Assembly (NCBI GenBank): GCA_963966275.1
Contig: CAWZYQ010000109.1
Location: forward strand, 1 to 12,925
DNA length: 12,925 nucleotides
Reading direction: 5' to 3'
Origin: UBA10427 sp003500135
GTDB lineage: Bacteria > Bacteroidota > Bacteroidia > Cytophagales > Cyclobacteriaceae
Shown here: positions 1-7,029 of the stretch, piece by piece
How the letters are laid out: the number at the start of each line of letters is the position of its first letter
Position numbering within the stretch: position 1 is the first letter of the stretch
Translations under genes and position numbers: made by a program
The notes under the pieces: model-generated
Seen by the model: the letters and a program-made list of their open reading frames with translations, nothing else
Told to the model about the DNA's origin: nothing
Databases searched by the model: none

Positions 1-71
1 GAATATAACCCTTAATCCCTCAAATTCCTATATTTGAGTTTTTAGAAGTGCCCTTTAGATATTTCAGGGAA

Positions 72-491
72 ATGGGGAAATTATACTTTTTGTTGCTGAC
101 AGTATTATTTTCTGTGGCAACGCTTACTGCCGAGGCGCAAAAAAAGCAGGACAAAGAAAAAGAACAGGAAGAGATGGAAGGTTTTTCGCCTAATAACCAG
201 GTGTTTACCGACCTCATTACTTTCAATACCAAAGGAGCCAGCAAGCAGGAGATTGAAAATTTCAAAAAGTTTTTCGACATCCGAAATCGGGTAGACTCTA
301 TTCGTAATGAGCTGGGAAAACAGATCATTGTCGACGAAAAGATCAACGACACTTACAATGTAATCTATTATTCCCTCGAATACCTGTTCGTATCCCAACG
401 CTACGACAATTGCGGTCCTATTCTCGACATGGTAGAAGTATACATCGACTTTCTTGAAGAGCTGATGCTGGCTGTTGAACTGGAAAAATAA
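72..491 (+). CDS. Small exported protein of unknown function (139 aa)
   Basis: I do not recognise this family. The N-terminus (MGKLYFLLLTVLFSVATL...AEAQ) is a typical signal peptide: a lysine, a hydrophobic core of about 16 residues, and a probable signal peptidase I site after AEA. A Lys/Glu-rich stretch (residues about 24-38) follows, then a helical, mixed-charge domain with no clear catalytic motif and a single Cys in the mature part. I chose ATG 72 because the signal peptide begins right there and AGGGAA lies just upstream. An in-frame GTG at 48 would add eight residues, including two Arg and a Glu, ahead of the signal peptide. The gene converges on the amidoligase block with only 3 bp between stop codons, and I see no hairpin terminator there. 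It is probably periplasmic. A role in the neighbouring pathway is not supported. Confidence 0.75.
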   Translation: MGKLYFLLLTVLFSVATLTAEAQKKQDKEKEQEEMEGFSPNNQVFTDLITFNTKGASKQEIENFKKFFDIRNRVDSIRNELGKQIIVDEKINDTYNVIYYSLEYLFVSQRYDNCGPILDMVEVYIDFLEELMLAVELEK

Positions 492-494
492 ATT

Positions 495-1109
495 CTATTT
501 CAAGCCTTCAATCAGGTACCGGATAATCGGGTTTTCCTCACTGTTTTGTTGAAATGTCCTTGTCTTGTATTTAGGAGGTAACAGAAACCGGCGTTGAACC
601 ATTTCATCCAGCACCGGAAGATATTTCAACGACATTTTACCAATAAGCAGGTTATCCAACGGCTTGCCTTCGTGGTAGTGCTTTAAAATGAGCCGGAAGC
701 CACGCAGGTACAAGTGGTCCTTCGTGAATCCGCCACCACGAAAAACTCTGGAAGTGAGATAATATGCGGCATTCTGATCGAGATTGCCATCATCCATCAG
801 AAACTCAAATACTTCGATAAAATCATGCCCTTTAACGAGCATGTCCACTGCCAGAACCCGTAGGGCCAATTCTTTCAATCTTCCCAGCGTAATATTACCC
901 GACAAGTATTCACTTAATACCGCAAGGCCCTCCTGGGTAAGGGTGTTGAGGGGAGCGCCCAGCCTTGGCATATACAAGGGCTGCAAAGTAGCATTGATGG
1001 TGGTAACCATGTGTACTCCGATTTCATGATGCGATAGCGCCATCAGGCTTTTCCTGGTAAATTGAGCGCCCTTTTTCACCCGAACGAGTTTTTTGCTATT
1101 GATCACCAA
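495..1109 (-). CDS. 3' fragment: DUF1704 metallopeptidase core with HEXXXH and QEGLA (204 aa)
   Basis: This is the downstream reading frame of the split gene and holds the catalytic core of DUF1704. HHEIGVH contains H28-E29-x3-H33 (HEXXXH), predicted to give two zinc ligands and the general base. Q59-E60-G-L-A is the QEGLA motif, whose Glu is the likely third ligand, by analogy with MATCAP. RVFRGGGFTKDHLYLRGF (121-138) is another conserved block of the family. The nominal start at 1109 is a TTG in the middle of conserved sequence, and the same frame continues upstream as FNCKADISPNLVSKA. It is therefore not a true initiation site, and the fragment is probably not made unless the two frames are joined. 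It ends 3 bp from the stop of the small exported protein on the other strand. Confidence 0.75.
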   Translation of the reverse strand: MVINSKKLVRVKKGAQFTRKSLMALSHHEIGVHMVTTINATLQPLYMPRLGAPLNTLTQEGLAVLSEYLSGNITLGRLKELALRVLAVDMLVKGHDFIEVFEFLMDDGNLDQNAAYYLTSRVFRGGGFTKDHLYLRGFRLILKHYHEGKPLDNLLIGKMSLKYLPVLDEMVQRRFLLPPKYKTRTFQQNSEENPIIRYLIEGLK

Positions 1110-2488
1110 AGCCTTGGAGACCAGGTTGGGAGAGATATCCGCCTTACAGTTAAAACATACGAATGGGCCATTTCCATCATTTTTTCCAAAGCAACCGTAT
1201 CGCTGTAAACCTTCAGGTCTTCATCGCCGATATGGTTGGGGCTATATAAGATGAACCGGGCATTAGAGACGTCCCTCTCGGTAGGTTCGCCAAAGTATCG
1301 CAAAGAATTGTAGAGGAATTTATTGCTGCCAATGGTAGCGAGAATATCCGTTTTATCCGCATAGGCGTGAACAATATCCTGGTACAACGTCCGAATGTGC
1401 GGATCATTGATCTGATCTACGGGAAGATTGTATAATTTACGTTTATACAGATACGGGTCGATATTGAGGTGGCGGTAACGGAATAGGGGTGTTCTCCGGT
1501 AACTCGATGCAAAAAACCGCCTTTTCTCCTGCTCGAGGTTTAGCGGGTTGATATAATTGAGTATCTCAAAATTCCGAGTTAACCGGTATAGCTGTTTATC
1601 ACTTTGTATAATGGCATTGTCCAGCTCTTTTGACAATAGAAAGTGCCTGCCTTTTTTCTTTAAGTTGGTATGGATTCGGGCGAAGTAGGTCGAGGTATTG
1701 AGAATAGCTATTTTCAATTGAGCAGACAGTTCCTCAATTACTACGGGATACTTTTCCCCGGTACCTTCGTTGCAATATATCTTTTTAACTTCGGTAGCGA
1801 ACACAAGGGTATGGCTGAACTGGCCGGTCAAATATTTCAGTAAGTAACCACTGCCTTTAAAAACATCGTTGGTGGCAGTGACATTAACAATATTCGGAAT
1901 GGTAATCTTTTTCAACTCGCGGCGAAAGCGGCTGATGGTTTTTTGAAACCTTTTCCGATCGATATTTAATGTGCCCAGATTAAACAATGGCACGTGGCGG
2001 TTCCATCTTTTGTAATTGTAGGAGTGGATATCAAATACTATACAAGCGCCGTATTGCTGTTCAATACGTGCCACTAAAACGTGCAGCACCCGGTAAAATT
2101 GCCGGCGCTTCAGTAATGATGCTTCGATTTCCTCTGAGGAAAGGTCGGATGCCCATACTTTTTTACCCCAGGCGATGTCATAAACAGCCGATTCAGGAGG
2201 GCGGTTCAGGTCGTATTCGTACCGTGAATCATGACCGACAAAAGTAATCGGCAAGGAATTGATGAAGGTTGCTGTTTCCGGGTCCTCCTCGTACCAGCGT
2301 TCATGATCGGACAACAAACATTTCTCCTTCAGCTCAGGTCTTAGCTGATGACCATCGTGAATGGCCGCGCATATTATGGGCGTGTATTCTTCAATTTTAA
2401 GACTGAACGACCCATCAATGCAGGTCGCCTCAAAAGTGATACCGGCACCGATGCGTGCGAGCATCTCTTCAATGGTAAGCTTAAGCAT
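1103..2488 (-). CDS. 5' fragment: FGase domain plus first part of DUF1704 (461 aa)
   Basis: This is the upstream reading frame of the split gene. Residues about 36-270 form the FGase-like domain. H44, H47 and H155 are candidate metal or catalytic positions, and YDIAWGKKVW (103-112) is typical of the fused FGase subtype. Residues about 290-445 are the amino half of DUF1704, including EILNYINPLNLEQEKRRFF. The last 16 residues (LTVRRISLPTWSPRLW) are out-of-frame translation past the break and do not resemble the family, whereas the alternative frame there reads CKADISPNLVSKALVIN. If the frameshift is real, this product would keep an FGase domain but lose the HEXXXH peptidase centre. The ATG at 2488 overlaps the preceding stop. 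Confidence 0.75.
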   Translation of the reverse strand: MLKLTIEEMLARIGAGITFEATCIDGSFSLKIEEYTPIICAAIHDGHQLRPELKEKCLLSDHERWYEEDPETATFINSLPITFVGHDSRYEYDLNRPPESAVYDIAWGKKVWASDLSSEEIEASLLKRRQFYRVLHVLVARIEQQYGACIVFDIHSYNYKRWNRHVPLFNLGTLNIDRKRFQKTISRFRRELKKITIPNIVNVTATNDVFKGSGYLLKYLTGQFSHTLVFATEVKKIYCNEGTGEKYPVVIEELSAQLKIAILNTSTYFARIHTNLKKKGRHFLLSKELDNAIIQSDKQLYRLTRNFEILNYINPLNLEQEKRRFFASSYRRTPLFRYRHLNIDPYLYKRKLYNLPVDQINDPHIRTLYQDIVHAYADKTDILATIGSNKFLYNSLRYFGEPTERDVSNARFILYSPNHIGDEDLKVYSDTVALEKMMEMAHSYVLTVRRISLPTWSPRLW

Positions 2489-3512
2489 CTTCTATGGTCT
2501 TGCGGAAGGCACGTTTACGTTCGATTGCTGCCTCCTTGTATTTCACTACGTTTTCGGCAAAGTCGAGCACTTTTTGCTGCAGCTTCACCCGGTTGAATTT
2601 ATTGATCCTGGTGATGCCGCCCGGGCTGCACACGTTCACCTCGATCAGTTTGTTGCTGATGATATCGATGCCGACGAAGTACAAGCCGTCCGATACCAGC
2701 TTGGGGCCGATTTTGGAGCATAGTTCCTTCTCTTTTTTGGTGAGCGTATGCTTCACAGCATTGCCCCCGGCATGCACATTTGATCTGAGGTCGCCTTCAC
2801 CGGGAATGCGCTTCATAGCGCCAATGGGTTCGCCATTAAGCATCAACACCCTGACATCACCGTTTTCAGCGCCTGATATATACTCCTGTAAAATCACATA
2901 GTGATCGCGGTCCTTGCCTGTGATGTAATAATCGAGCAGTGAGTTCACATTTTGCATAGCGCCGCGCTCCAAAACGATCACACCCGATCCACCATACCCG
3001 TCAAAGGGCTTCAGGATCATCCTTTCTTTTTCCGATTCCTGTATGATCCTTTTCAGATAGTTCTTGTTTTTTGAAACATGCGTGACAGGAATGATCTCGT
3101 TGTTGGGATCCTCAAAAGAAGCCGGGTACAGCTTGTTGTTTGCCTTTCGCAGTCCGTTGATATCATTGATGATAAAGGTATCGTCTTTTACACTGTCCAG
3201 AAAATTGAGCATGACAGGATCAAGCGGCGGATTGTTTCTTACAAAAATCACATCAAAGCCCGACATGGGCACCAGTTGTTCCTTAAACTGTACCTTCTTG
3301 TGGAAAGTAGGGATATTGGACGGTACCTTTCCACCGGGCGTTGTAATGAATTTACAGAAACCGGAGGTGATACTGTTACGTATGGTCAAGTTTTTGGGAT
3401 AAAGTACTGCTGTCCGGTGACCGCGCAAAACTGATTCGTGCACCAATCGGAGGGTTGAGTCGGTATCGGCTTCCACGCGCTCCCAGGGATACATGATAAA
3501 GCAAATGTTCAT
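2481..3512 (-). CDS. Glutathione synthetase-like ATP-grasp ligase (GshB-like, 343 aa)
   Basis: An ATP-dependent carboxylate-amine ligase related to prokaryotic glutathione synthetase. The N-terminal domain (1-120) contains MYPWERVEADTDST and FVRNNPP, matching the GshB substrate-binding fold. The ATP-grasp part has K168-P-F-x-GYGGSGV (nucleotide lysine and Gly-rich loop, 168-178), LQEYI (208-212), GDVRVLMLNGEP (218-229), RIPGEGDLRSNVHAGG (235-250, close to the GshB signature), and metal-binding D283 and EVNVCSPGGI (291-300). E. coli GshB is about 316 aa; the extra length here is a Lys/Arg-rich C-terminal tail (324-343). The true substrates are unknown. They may be a gamma-glutamyl dipeptide from the upstream GCS2-like enzyme plus an amine or amino acid. 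ATG 3512 is the first base of the recognisable domain, and a 95-bp gap separates the gene from the one upstream. The stop overlaps the next start by 8 bp. Confidence 0.85.
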   Translation of the reverse strand: MNICFIMYPWERVEADTDSTLRLVHESVLRGHRTAVLYPKNLTIRNSITSGFCKFITTPGGKVPSNIPTFHKKVQFKEQLVPMSGFDVIFVRNNPPLDPVMLNFLDSVKDDTFIINDINGLRKANNKLYPASFEDPNNEIIPVTHVSKNKNYLKRIIQESEKERMILKPFDGYGGSGVIVLERGAMQNVNSLLDYYITGKDRDHYVILQEYISGAENGDVRVLMLNGEPIGAMKRIPGEGDLRSNVHAGGNAVKHTLTKKEKELCSKIGPKLVSDGLYFVGIDIISNKLIEVNVCSPGGITRINKFNRVKLQQKVLDFAENVVKYKEAAIERKRAFRKTIEDA

Positions 3513-3607
3513 TAATTATTGTATTGTATGGTAATAAAATGTTTTCAACGCATTTTGGACGCAGTAAAGAACTGAGGTCACATGGTTTGACGTTTTTTTT
3601 AAAAAAT
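3513..3607 (-). promoter_or_regulatory. 95-bp gap inside the block; possible internal promoter or processing site
   Basis: This is the only real gap in an otherwise overlapping gene block. It lies between the FGase stop and the GshB-like start. It is AT-rich, with a run of eight T followed by AAAAAA near 3594-3607, and no ORF. It could hold a second promoter for the last two genes or an attenuator. I could not find a clean Bacteroidota -33/-7 pair, so the assignment rests on spacing and composition only. Confidence 0.25.
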
Positions 3608-4342
3608 TTATGTATGCTTAACTATAAGATCATTTTTATCCTCTTTTTCCTCCTTTAGCAGGCCTGCACATATATAATCAGATATAAGTAGCAACTCCGG
3701 GGTATCGACGAATTTTTGATTGATTTCTATTTCAATACCTGCGTAACGACTATCGGGGTATATCGTACGAAGATAAGTGGTCAGTCCGTCATCAATGCCC
3801 AGGTAGGGTTTATTGAACTCTATGGACATTAGTAGTAGTGAACTTTCCATATTTTTAATTAGAGAACTGCAAAGGTTTTTCTCGGAAGGTCTCTCCGGAT
3901 CGAAAAGTAAGCCGATGTCCGTTTCCCGTTTTGTGCCATTCCAAATTTCCGCAAAAGTATGGATGCTTAAATGAATGACCTGGTCATTTGATCTCAGGCC
4001 ATTTTCGATATGGGCAATCACTTTTTCCCGATACGGCCGGTAGTATTTTTCGATAAGTTCCGTTTTAAGTTTGGGGCAGAATTCACGACTTATTGCGGAG
4101 AATAATTCCGGGTTGCCCAGTGACCGGTTCATTTCGATAAGCAATCGACTTACCGGCTGCGAAATGAGTGGCGCCTTGAGTTTTTCAGAAATAAAAGTAG
4201 CCACTTCCGCGCTTCCCGGGTCCCATCCCTCATGACTCAATAAACGTTGACGGCATACGGGACCCCGAAAAAACTGAGCGAAATTTTCGGGGATCATATT
4301 ACCGGCATGTTCAGCGGTTACAAGGTAATATCTTCTGCCCAT
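3608..4342 (-). CDS. N-formylglutamate amidohydrolase-like enzyme (244 aa)
   Basis: Single-domain member of the N-formylglutamate amidohydrolase (FGase) superfamily, zinc-type hydrolases of N-acyl amide bonds. Visible motifs are TAEHAGNMIP (9-18, with E11-H12), SHEGWDPGS (36-44), SRLLIEMNRS (65-74) and SIHTF (126-130). Together they match the usual AEHxGNxIP / HxGWDxGA / SRxxxDxNRS / HxHxF pattern. The length is normal for the family. ATG 4342 is supported because the conserved first strand (YYLVTAEH) begins at residue 5. This places the start 25 bp inside the end of the GCS2-like gene, so the pair is probably translationally coupled. There is no hut gene nearby, so histidine degradation (hutG role) is unlikely. 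The context suggests it cleaves an acyl or glutamyl amide made by the neighbouring ligases. It is a paralogue of the FGase domain in the fusion gene of the same block. Confidence 0.85.
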   Translation of the reverse strand: MGRRYYLVTAEHAGNMIPENFAQFFRGPVCRQRLLSHEGWDPGSAEVATFISEKLKAPLISQPVSRLLIEMNRSLGNPELFSAISREFCPKLKTELIEKYYRPYREKVIAHIENGLRSNDQVIHLSIHTFAEIWNGTKRETDIGLLFDPERPSEKNLCSSLIKNMESSLLLMSIEFNKPYLGIDDGLTTYLRTIYPDSRYAGIEIEINQKFVDTPELLLISDYICAGLLKEEKEDKNDLIVKHT

Positions 4343-5586
4343 GGTTGCAGCATTTGGTTTTCAGCAAGGCAATCGGCCATTTCACAATACACCATCTTGA
4401 TATTGTCGTGGTGATAATTGTCGGAGAGCGCTTTGAGAATGCGCTGGGACAGTGTCCCTCTGAGTAAAATATGTTCAATTTCATTCTGCCAGGGGTTGAT
4501 CAGCGCCGGATAAAGCTCTTTAACAATGCGAAAAAGTGTTTTCCATATTTCATTGGCTGAGGCGCTCTCCACATTTTCATAACCGTATTGTTTGAGAAAA
4601 GCGTGGTCACTTATCGCGGTGTCAGGACCGTGTTTAATACATTGTTTAAATATTCCGGCCAGGCCGTCCGTTTCTATCTTTTGTTGTTCGTGTAAAGACT
4701 GAAAATGCTCTTTCACCAAAAGTTTTAATACGGCAATTATCAGGGAGTGGATGGCCAGGTCCATTCTTGGTGATTCCTGAATATCCAGTACCCTGATCTC
4801 TATGCTGCCACGGTCAAAACGGGCGATTGCCCCACGGCTGTTAACCCAAACGGGCTCCAATATTCCTTCCGGGTCGTAGGGTTTGATTTGTGCGGCTATG
4901 GTATTGAAAATGCGCTGGGAATAAGCCCTTCTCGAGTATACGCGCTCAGGGATGAGTTTACCCGTGGCGGCAGGGATTTTTCGCTGATTGCGCAGATAAT
5001 AATCCATGCGCTTATCCAGAAAGCCGGAAAAGCCGGAGTTGACAATGGGCGAGCTGGCAGAAATAGCCGGAAGAATGGGCAATAGTATACGAACGGCTGC
5101 ATGGAGGGCGGCAAATTCTTCATTGTCGAAAAAGGGTAGGTTGAGGTGTGAACTTTGCACATTGGACCATCCATGACCTTTGCAGTTAAATATGCGGTCG
5201 TACGCTTCATATATTTCCCGTTGCCCATGCGGCCATAGTTCGGTTTCCTTTTGGGGGTCCATCCAGGGGTGCATTGATCCCGGCATGAGCTGTGCATTAT
5301 ACGGGAGCAGCAATTTATTTATTTCGTCTATGGCTGTAATGAACTGATGGTTTAATTCAAATAGATCTGATGTGGGCGTTGCACATTTGACCTCGATTAC
5401 GTGGTTCACCAGTTCGTTTGAAACCACCACATTTCCCATCACCACTTCATTGGTAAAATATCCGGCAATATCGCGAAGTAACAGATCGGCCACCGGTTTG
5501 ATGTCGAGCGTTTCGCGGTCTGTGATCATATATTCCAGTTCCACGCCATAGGCCTGAAAAAGGTGTAGTCTCTTTGGGAGGTTCAT
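4318..5586 (-). CDS. Glutamate-cysteine ligase family 2 (GCS2/YbdK-like) carboxylate-amine ligase (422 aa)
   Basis: A glutamine-synthetase-fold amide ligase of the GCS2 family, which joins the gamma-carboxyl of glutamate to an amine using ATP. Motifs are GVELEYMI (14-21, first metal-binding Glu pair), NHVIEVKCATP (61-71), NVQSSHLNLP (142-151, equivalent to the NxHVHVG-like strand of the family), SSPIVNSGFSGFLDKRMDYY (178-197) and RGSIEIRVLDIQESP (259-273). The length is slightly above the roughly 370-400 aa of YbdK-type enzymes. The ATG overlaps the RimK-like stop as ATGA (4 bp), which indicates coupling. It is unclear whether the acceptor is cysteine. In this neighbourhood the enzyme could make a gamma-glutamyl-X dipeptide that the ATP-grasp ligases extend. 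Calling it gshA would overstate the evidence. Confidence 0.85.
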   Translation of the reverse strand: MNLPKRLHLFQAYGVELEYMITDRETLDIKPVADLLLRDIAGYFTNEVVMGNVVVSNELVNHVIEVKCATPTSDLFELNHQFITAIDEINKLLLPYNAQLMPGSMHPWMDPQKETELWPHGQREIYEAYDRIFNCKGHGWSNVQSSHLNLPFFDNEEFAALHAAVRILLPILPAISASSPIVNSGFSGFLDKRMDYYLRNQRKIPAATGKLIPERVYSRRAYSQRIFNTIAAQIKPYDPEGILEPVWVNSRGAIARFDRGSIEIRVLDIQESPRMDLAIHSLIIAVLKLLVKEHFQSLHEQQKIETDGLAGIFKQCIKHGPDTAISDHAFLKQYGYENVESASANEIWKTLFRIVKELYPALINPWQNEIEHILLRGTLSQRILKALSDNYHHDNIKMVYCEMADCLAENQMLQPWAEDITL

Positions 5587-7028
5587 TTTTTTGGAGCATT
5601 AAGTTTTTGTAAGAAAGCCTCCATTATGCCATTATAAAGCTTGTTTTTTGCGATCTTATCTTCAATACCGGCATCAATGTTCGGGTTGTCGTTGATTTCT
5701 ATGATGTAAAACCTGTTTTTAAACTGTTTGATATCCACCCCGTACAAGCCATCACCAATCAGTTTGGTGGCTTTTAGCGCAAGGTTGATCAGGCGTTTCG
5801 GCGCATCTTCAGCGGCAATGGTTTCCGCGGGGCCCTCATCGGGTTTTTTCCGGCCCCAGTTTACTATTTGCCAGTGTCCGCGTGCCATATAGTATTTGCT
5901 TACATAAAGGGGTTTGCCATTGCATATCCCCACCCGCCAATCGAACTCAGTGGGCAGGAATTCCTGTTCTACCACCAGGTCCGATTTAGAGAACAATTGC
6001 TTAAGTGCATCCTGAAAGGCAGTCTTGTTATCTACTTTGATCACTCCTTTCGAAAATGCCCCATCGGGTTGTTTCAGAATGACGGGAAATTCCTCGGGGT
6101 AGGAGGTCTTCCGCGATTTTTCCAGGATCCTTGTCTGAGGCGTCGGTATCTTATTTCGGCGAAGCAATTCGTAGAGATATACTTTATTCGTGCACCGCAG
6201 TATTGAACCCGGATCATCAATTACTGCCAGTCCTTCCAGCTGGGCTTTTACTGCAAAGCGATAGGTAAAGTGGTCGACCTGGGTGGTACAACGGATAAAT
6301 AATGCGTCGTATTGCACCAGTTTGCTAAAGTCGTTTTTAGTGATGAACTCCACGGAAAAGCCAAATCTCTCCGCAGCTTTGGCCATTTTTTGCAAAGCAG
6401 CGGCATTGCTGGGTGGGTTGGGATCTTCCTCATTGATCAGGATGGCAAGGCCATATTGCTTGCGTTCCATTTTTTTATTGAAAATATTCTTTCCCGACAG
6501 GTACTTCACCAGCGCATCGGCCAGCAGATCTTGCTGCACCTGGTTAAGTTCGAACCTGTGGCCTGGTTTTAAGCTTTGAATGATCCATTTGTCCCGCTTA
6601 ATAAAGCGAACCTTCAAAATTGGTGCCTGATACAGGTTAAAAAGTATGGAAGCTGCTTTTTGCAACCTTTCATAGTCAGGAATACCAAGACAAATGGTCA
6701 CCTCAACAGAGTCCTGCTCAATAACAAAAAGCGCCTTTTGGATCAAATCATCTATTTCCAGAAAGTCGTCGCGCAGAAGTGATGGGTATTTGAAACCGAC
6801 CATTTCACTCACAGCCGGCATCACTTTATGTCCGCGTGCTTCGGCCAAAAGCGAAACGTAGTATCCCAGGCTTTGGTATTGAAAAGACTTGCACAAATTA
6901 ATGATCTTGAATTTATGAGGAGGCTGATAAGCACGGGAGCTGATATACTCCTTATGGGTTATGATTTCCGCCTGTTCCTGATCGATGTCCCAGGACTCTT
7001 TTTTGTCAGTTATAATTAAAATTGACAT
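5583..7028 (-). CDS. RLAN-domain RimK-like ATP-grasp amino acid ligase (481 aa)
   Basis: A RimK-type ATP-grasp ligase with an extra N-terminal domain. Residues about 1-170 match the RLAN (RimK-like ATP-grasp N-terminal) type: INLCKSFQYQSLGYYVSLLAEARGHKV (positions 43-69) is its hallmark block. Residues about 190-275 form the RimK pre-ATP-grasp domain (YDALFIRCTT, DDPGSILRCTNKVY). The ATP-grasp core follows: K319-Q-P-x-GAFSKGV (319-329), VVEQEFLPTEFDWRVG (352-367), D432, and E444-I-N446-DNPN as metal ligands. Standard RimK, which glutamylates ribosomal protein S6, is only about 300 aa, so this is a different subfamily. The RLAN domain may bind the peptide or protein acceptor. It starts 1 bp after the C39-like gene and overlaps the GCS2-like gene by 4 bp. 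Substrate unknown; adding Glu or another amino acid to a peptide or protein end is the likely chemistry. Confidence 0.9.
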   Translation of the reverse strand: MSILIITDKKESWDIDQEQAEIITHKEYISSRAYQPPHKFKIINLCKSFQYQSLGYYVSLLAEARGHKVMPAVSEMVGFKYPSLLRDDFLEIDDLIQKALFVIEQDSVEVTICLGIPDYERLQKAASILFNLYQAPILKVRFIKRDKWIIQSLKPGHRFELNQVQQDLLADALVKYLSGKNIFNKKMERKQYGLAILINEEDPNPPSNAAALQKMAKAAERFGFSVEFITKNDFSKLVQYDALFIRCTTQVDHFTYRFAVKAQLEGLAVIDDPGSILRCTNKVYLYELLRRNKIPTPQTRILEKSRKTSYPEEFPVILKQPDGAFSKGVIKVDNKTAFQDALKQLFSKSDLVVEQEFLPTEFDWRVGICNGKPLYVSKYYMARGHWQIVNWGRKKPDEGPAETIAAEDAPKRLINLALKATKLIGDGLYGVDIKQFKNRFYIIEINDNPNIDAGIEDKIAKNKLYNGIMEAFLQKLNAPKK

Positions 7029-7029
7029 G

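Larger units (their letters stand above)
495..2488 (-). pseudogene. FGase-DUF1704 (QEGLA-motif) fusion, split by an apparent -1 frameshift
   Basis: Read across one frameshift, this is a single protein of about 664 aa, of the type usually named 'flavohemoglobin expression-modulating QEGLA motif protein'. The N-terminal part is N-formylglutamate amidohydrolase-like: AIHDGH (H44, H47), YDLNRP (92-97), DIHSYNY (153-159). From about residue 290 it is DUF1704, with HEIGVH (H488-H493 in the joined protein) and TQEGLA (E520). DUF1704 includes the eukaryotic tubulin detyrosinase MATCAP, a HEXXXH zinc carboxypeptidase. The frame breaks between the ...MEMAHSYV part and the FNCKADISPNLVSKAL part. One extra base in the T4 run (1152-1155) or the A6 run (1180-1185) would join them. 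No classical slippery heptamer fits, so this is a real indel (pseudogene) or a sequencing error. The start overlaps the GshB-like stop by 8 bp (ATGCTTAA), so the two are translationally coupled. Confidence 0.8.

Noticed and set aside
1150..1186. Programmed -1 ribosomal frameshifting as explanation for the split FGase-DUF1704 gene
   Set aside because: Neither the U-run (GUU UUA) nor the A-run (GAA AAA AUG) forms a classical X XXY YYZ heptamer in the upstream frame, and I saw no obvious downstream stimulatory hairpin. An indel is simpler.
2361..2901. Plus-strand ORFs of 120 and 135 codons opposite the GshB-like gene
   Set aside because: They lie antisense to strongly recognisable protein-coding sequence, have no family resemblance and no ribosome-binding context, so they are shadows of the opposite strand.
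3608..4342. hutG, N-formylglutamate deformylase of histidine degradation
   Set aside because: No other hut genes are nearby and a second FGase domain is in the same block. Context points to another amide substrate.
5583..7028. Classical rimK (ribosomal protein S6 modification)
   Set aside because: The protein is about 180 residues longer because of the RLAN domain and lies in a peptidase/ligase block, so the S6 role should not be transferred.
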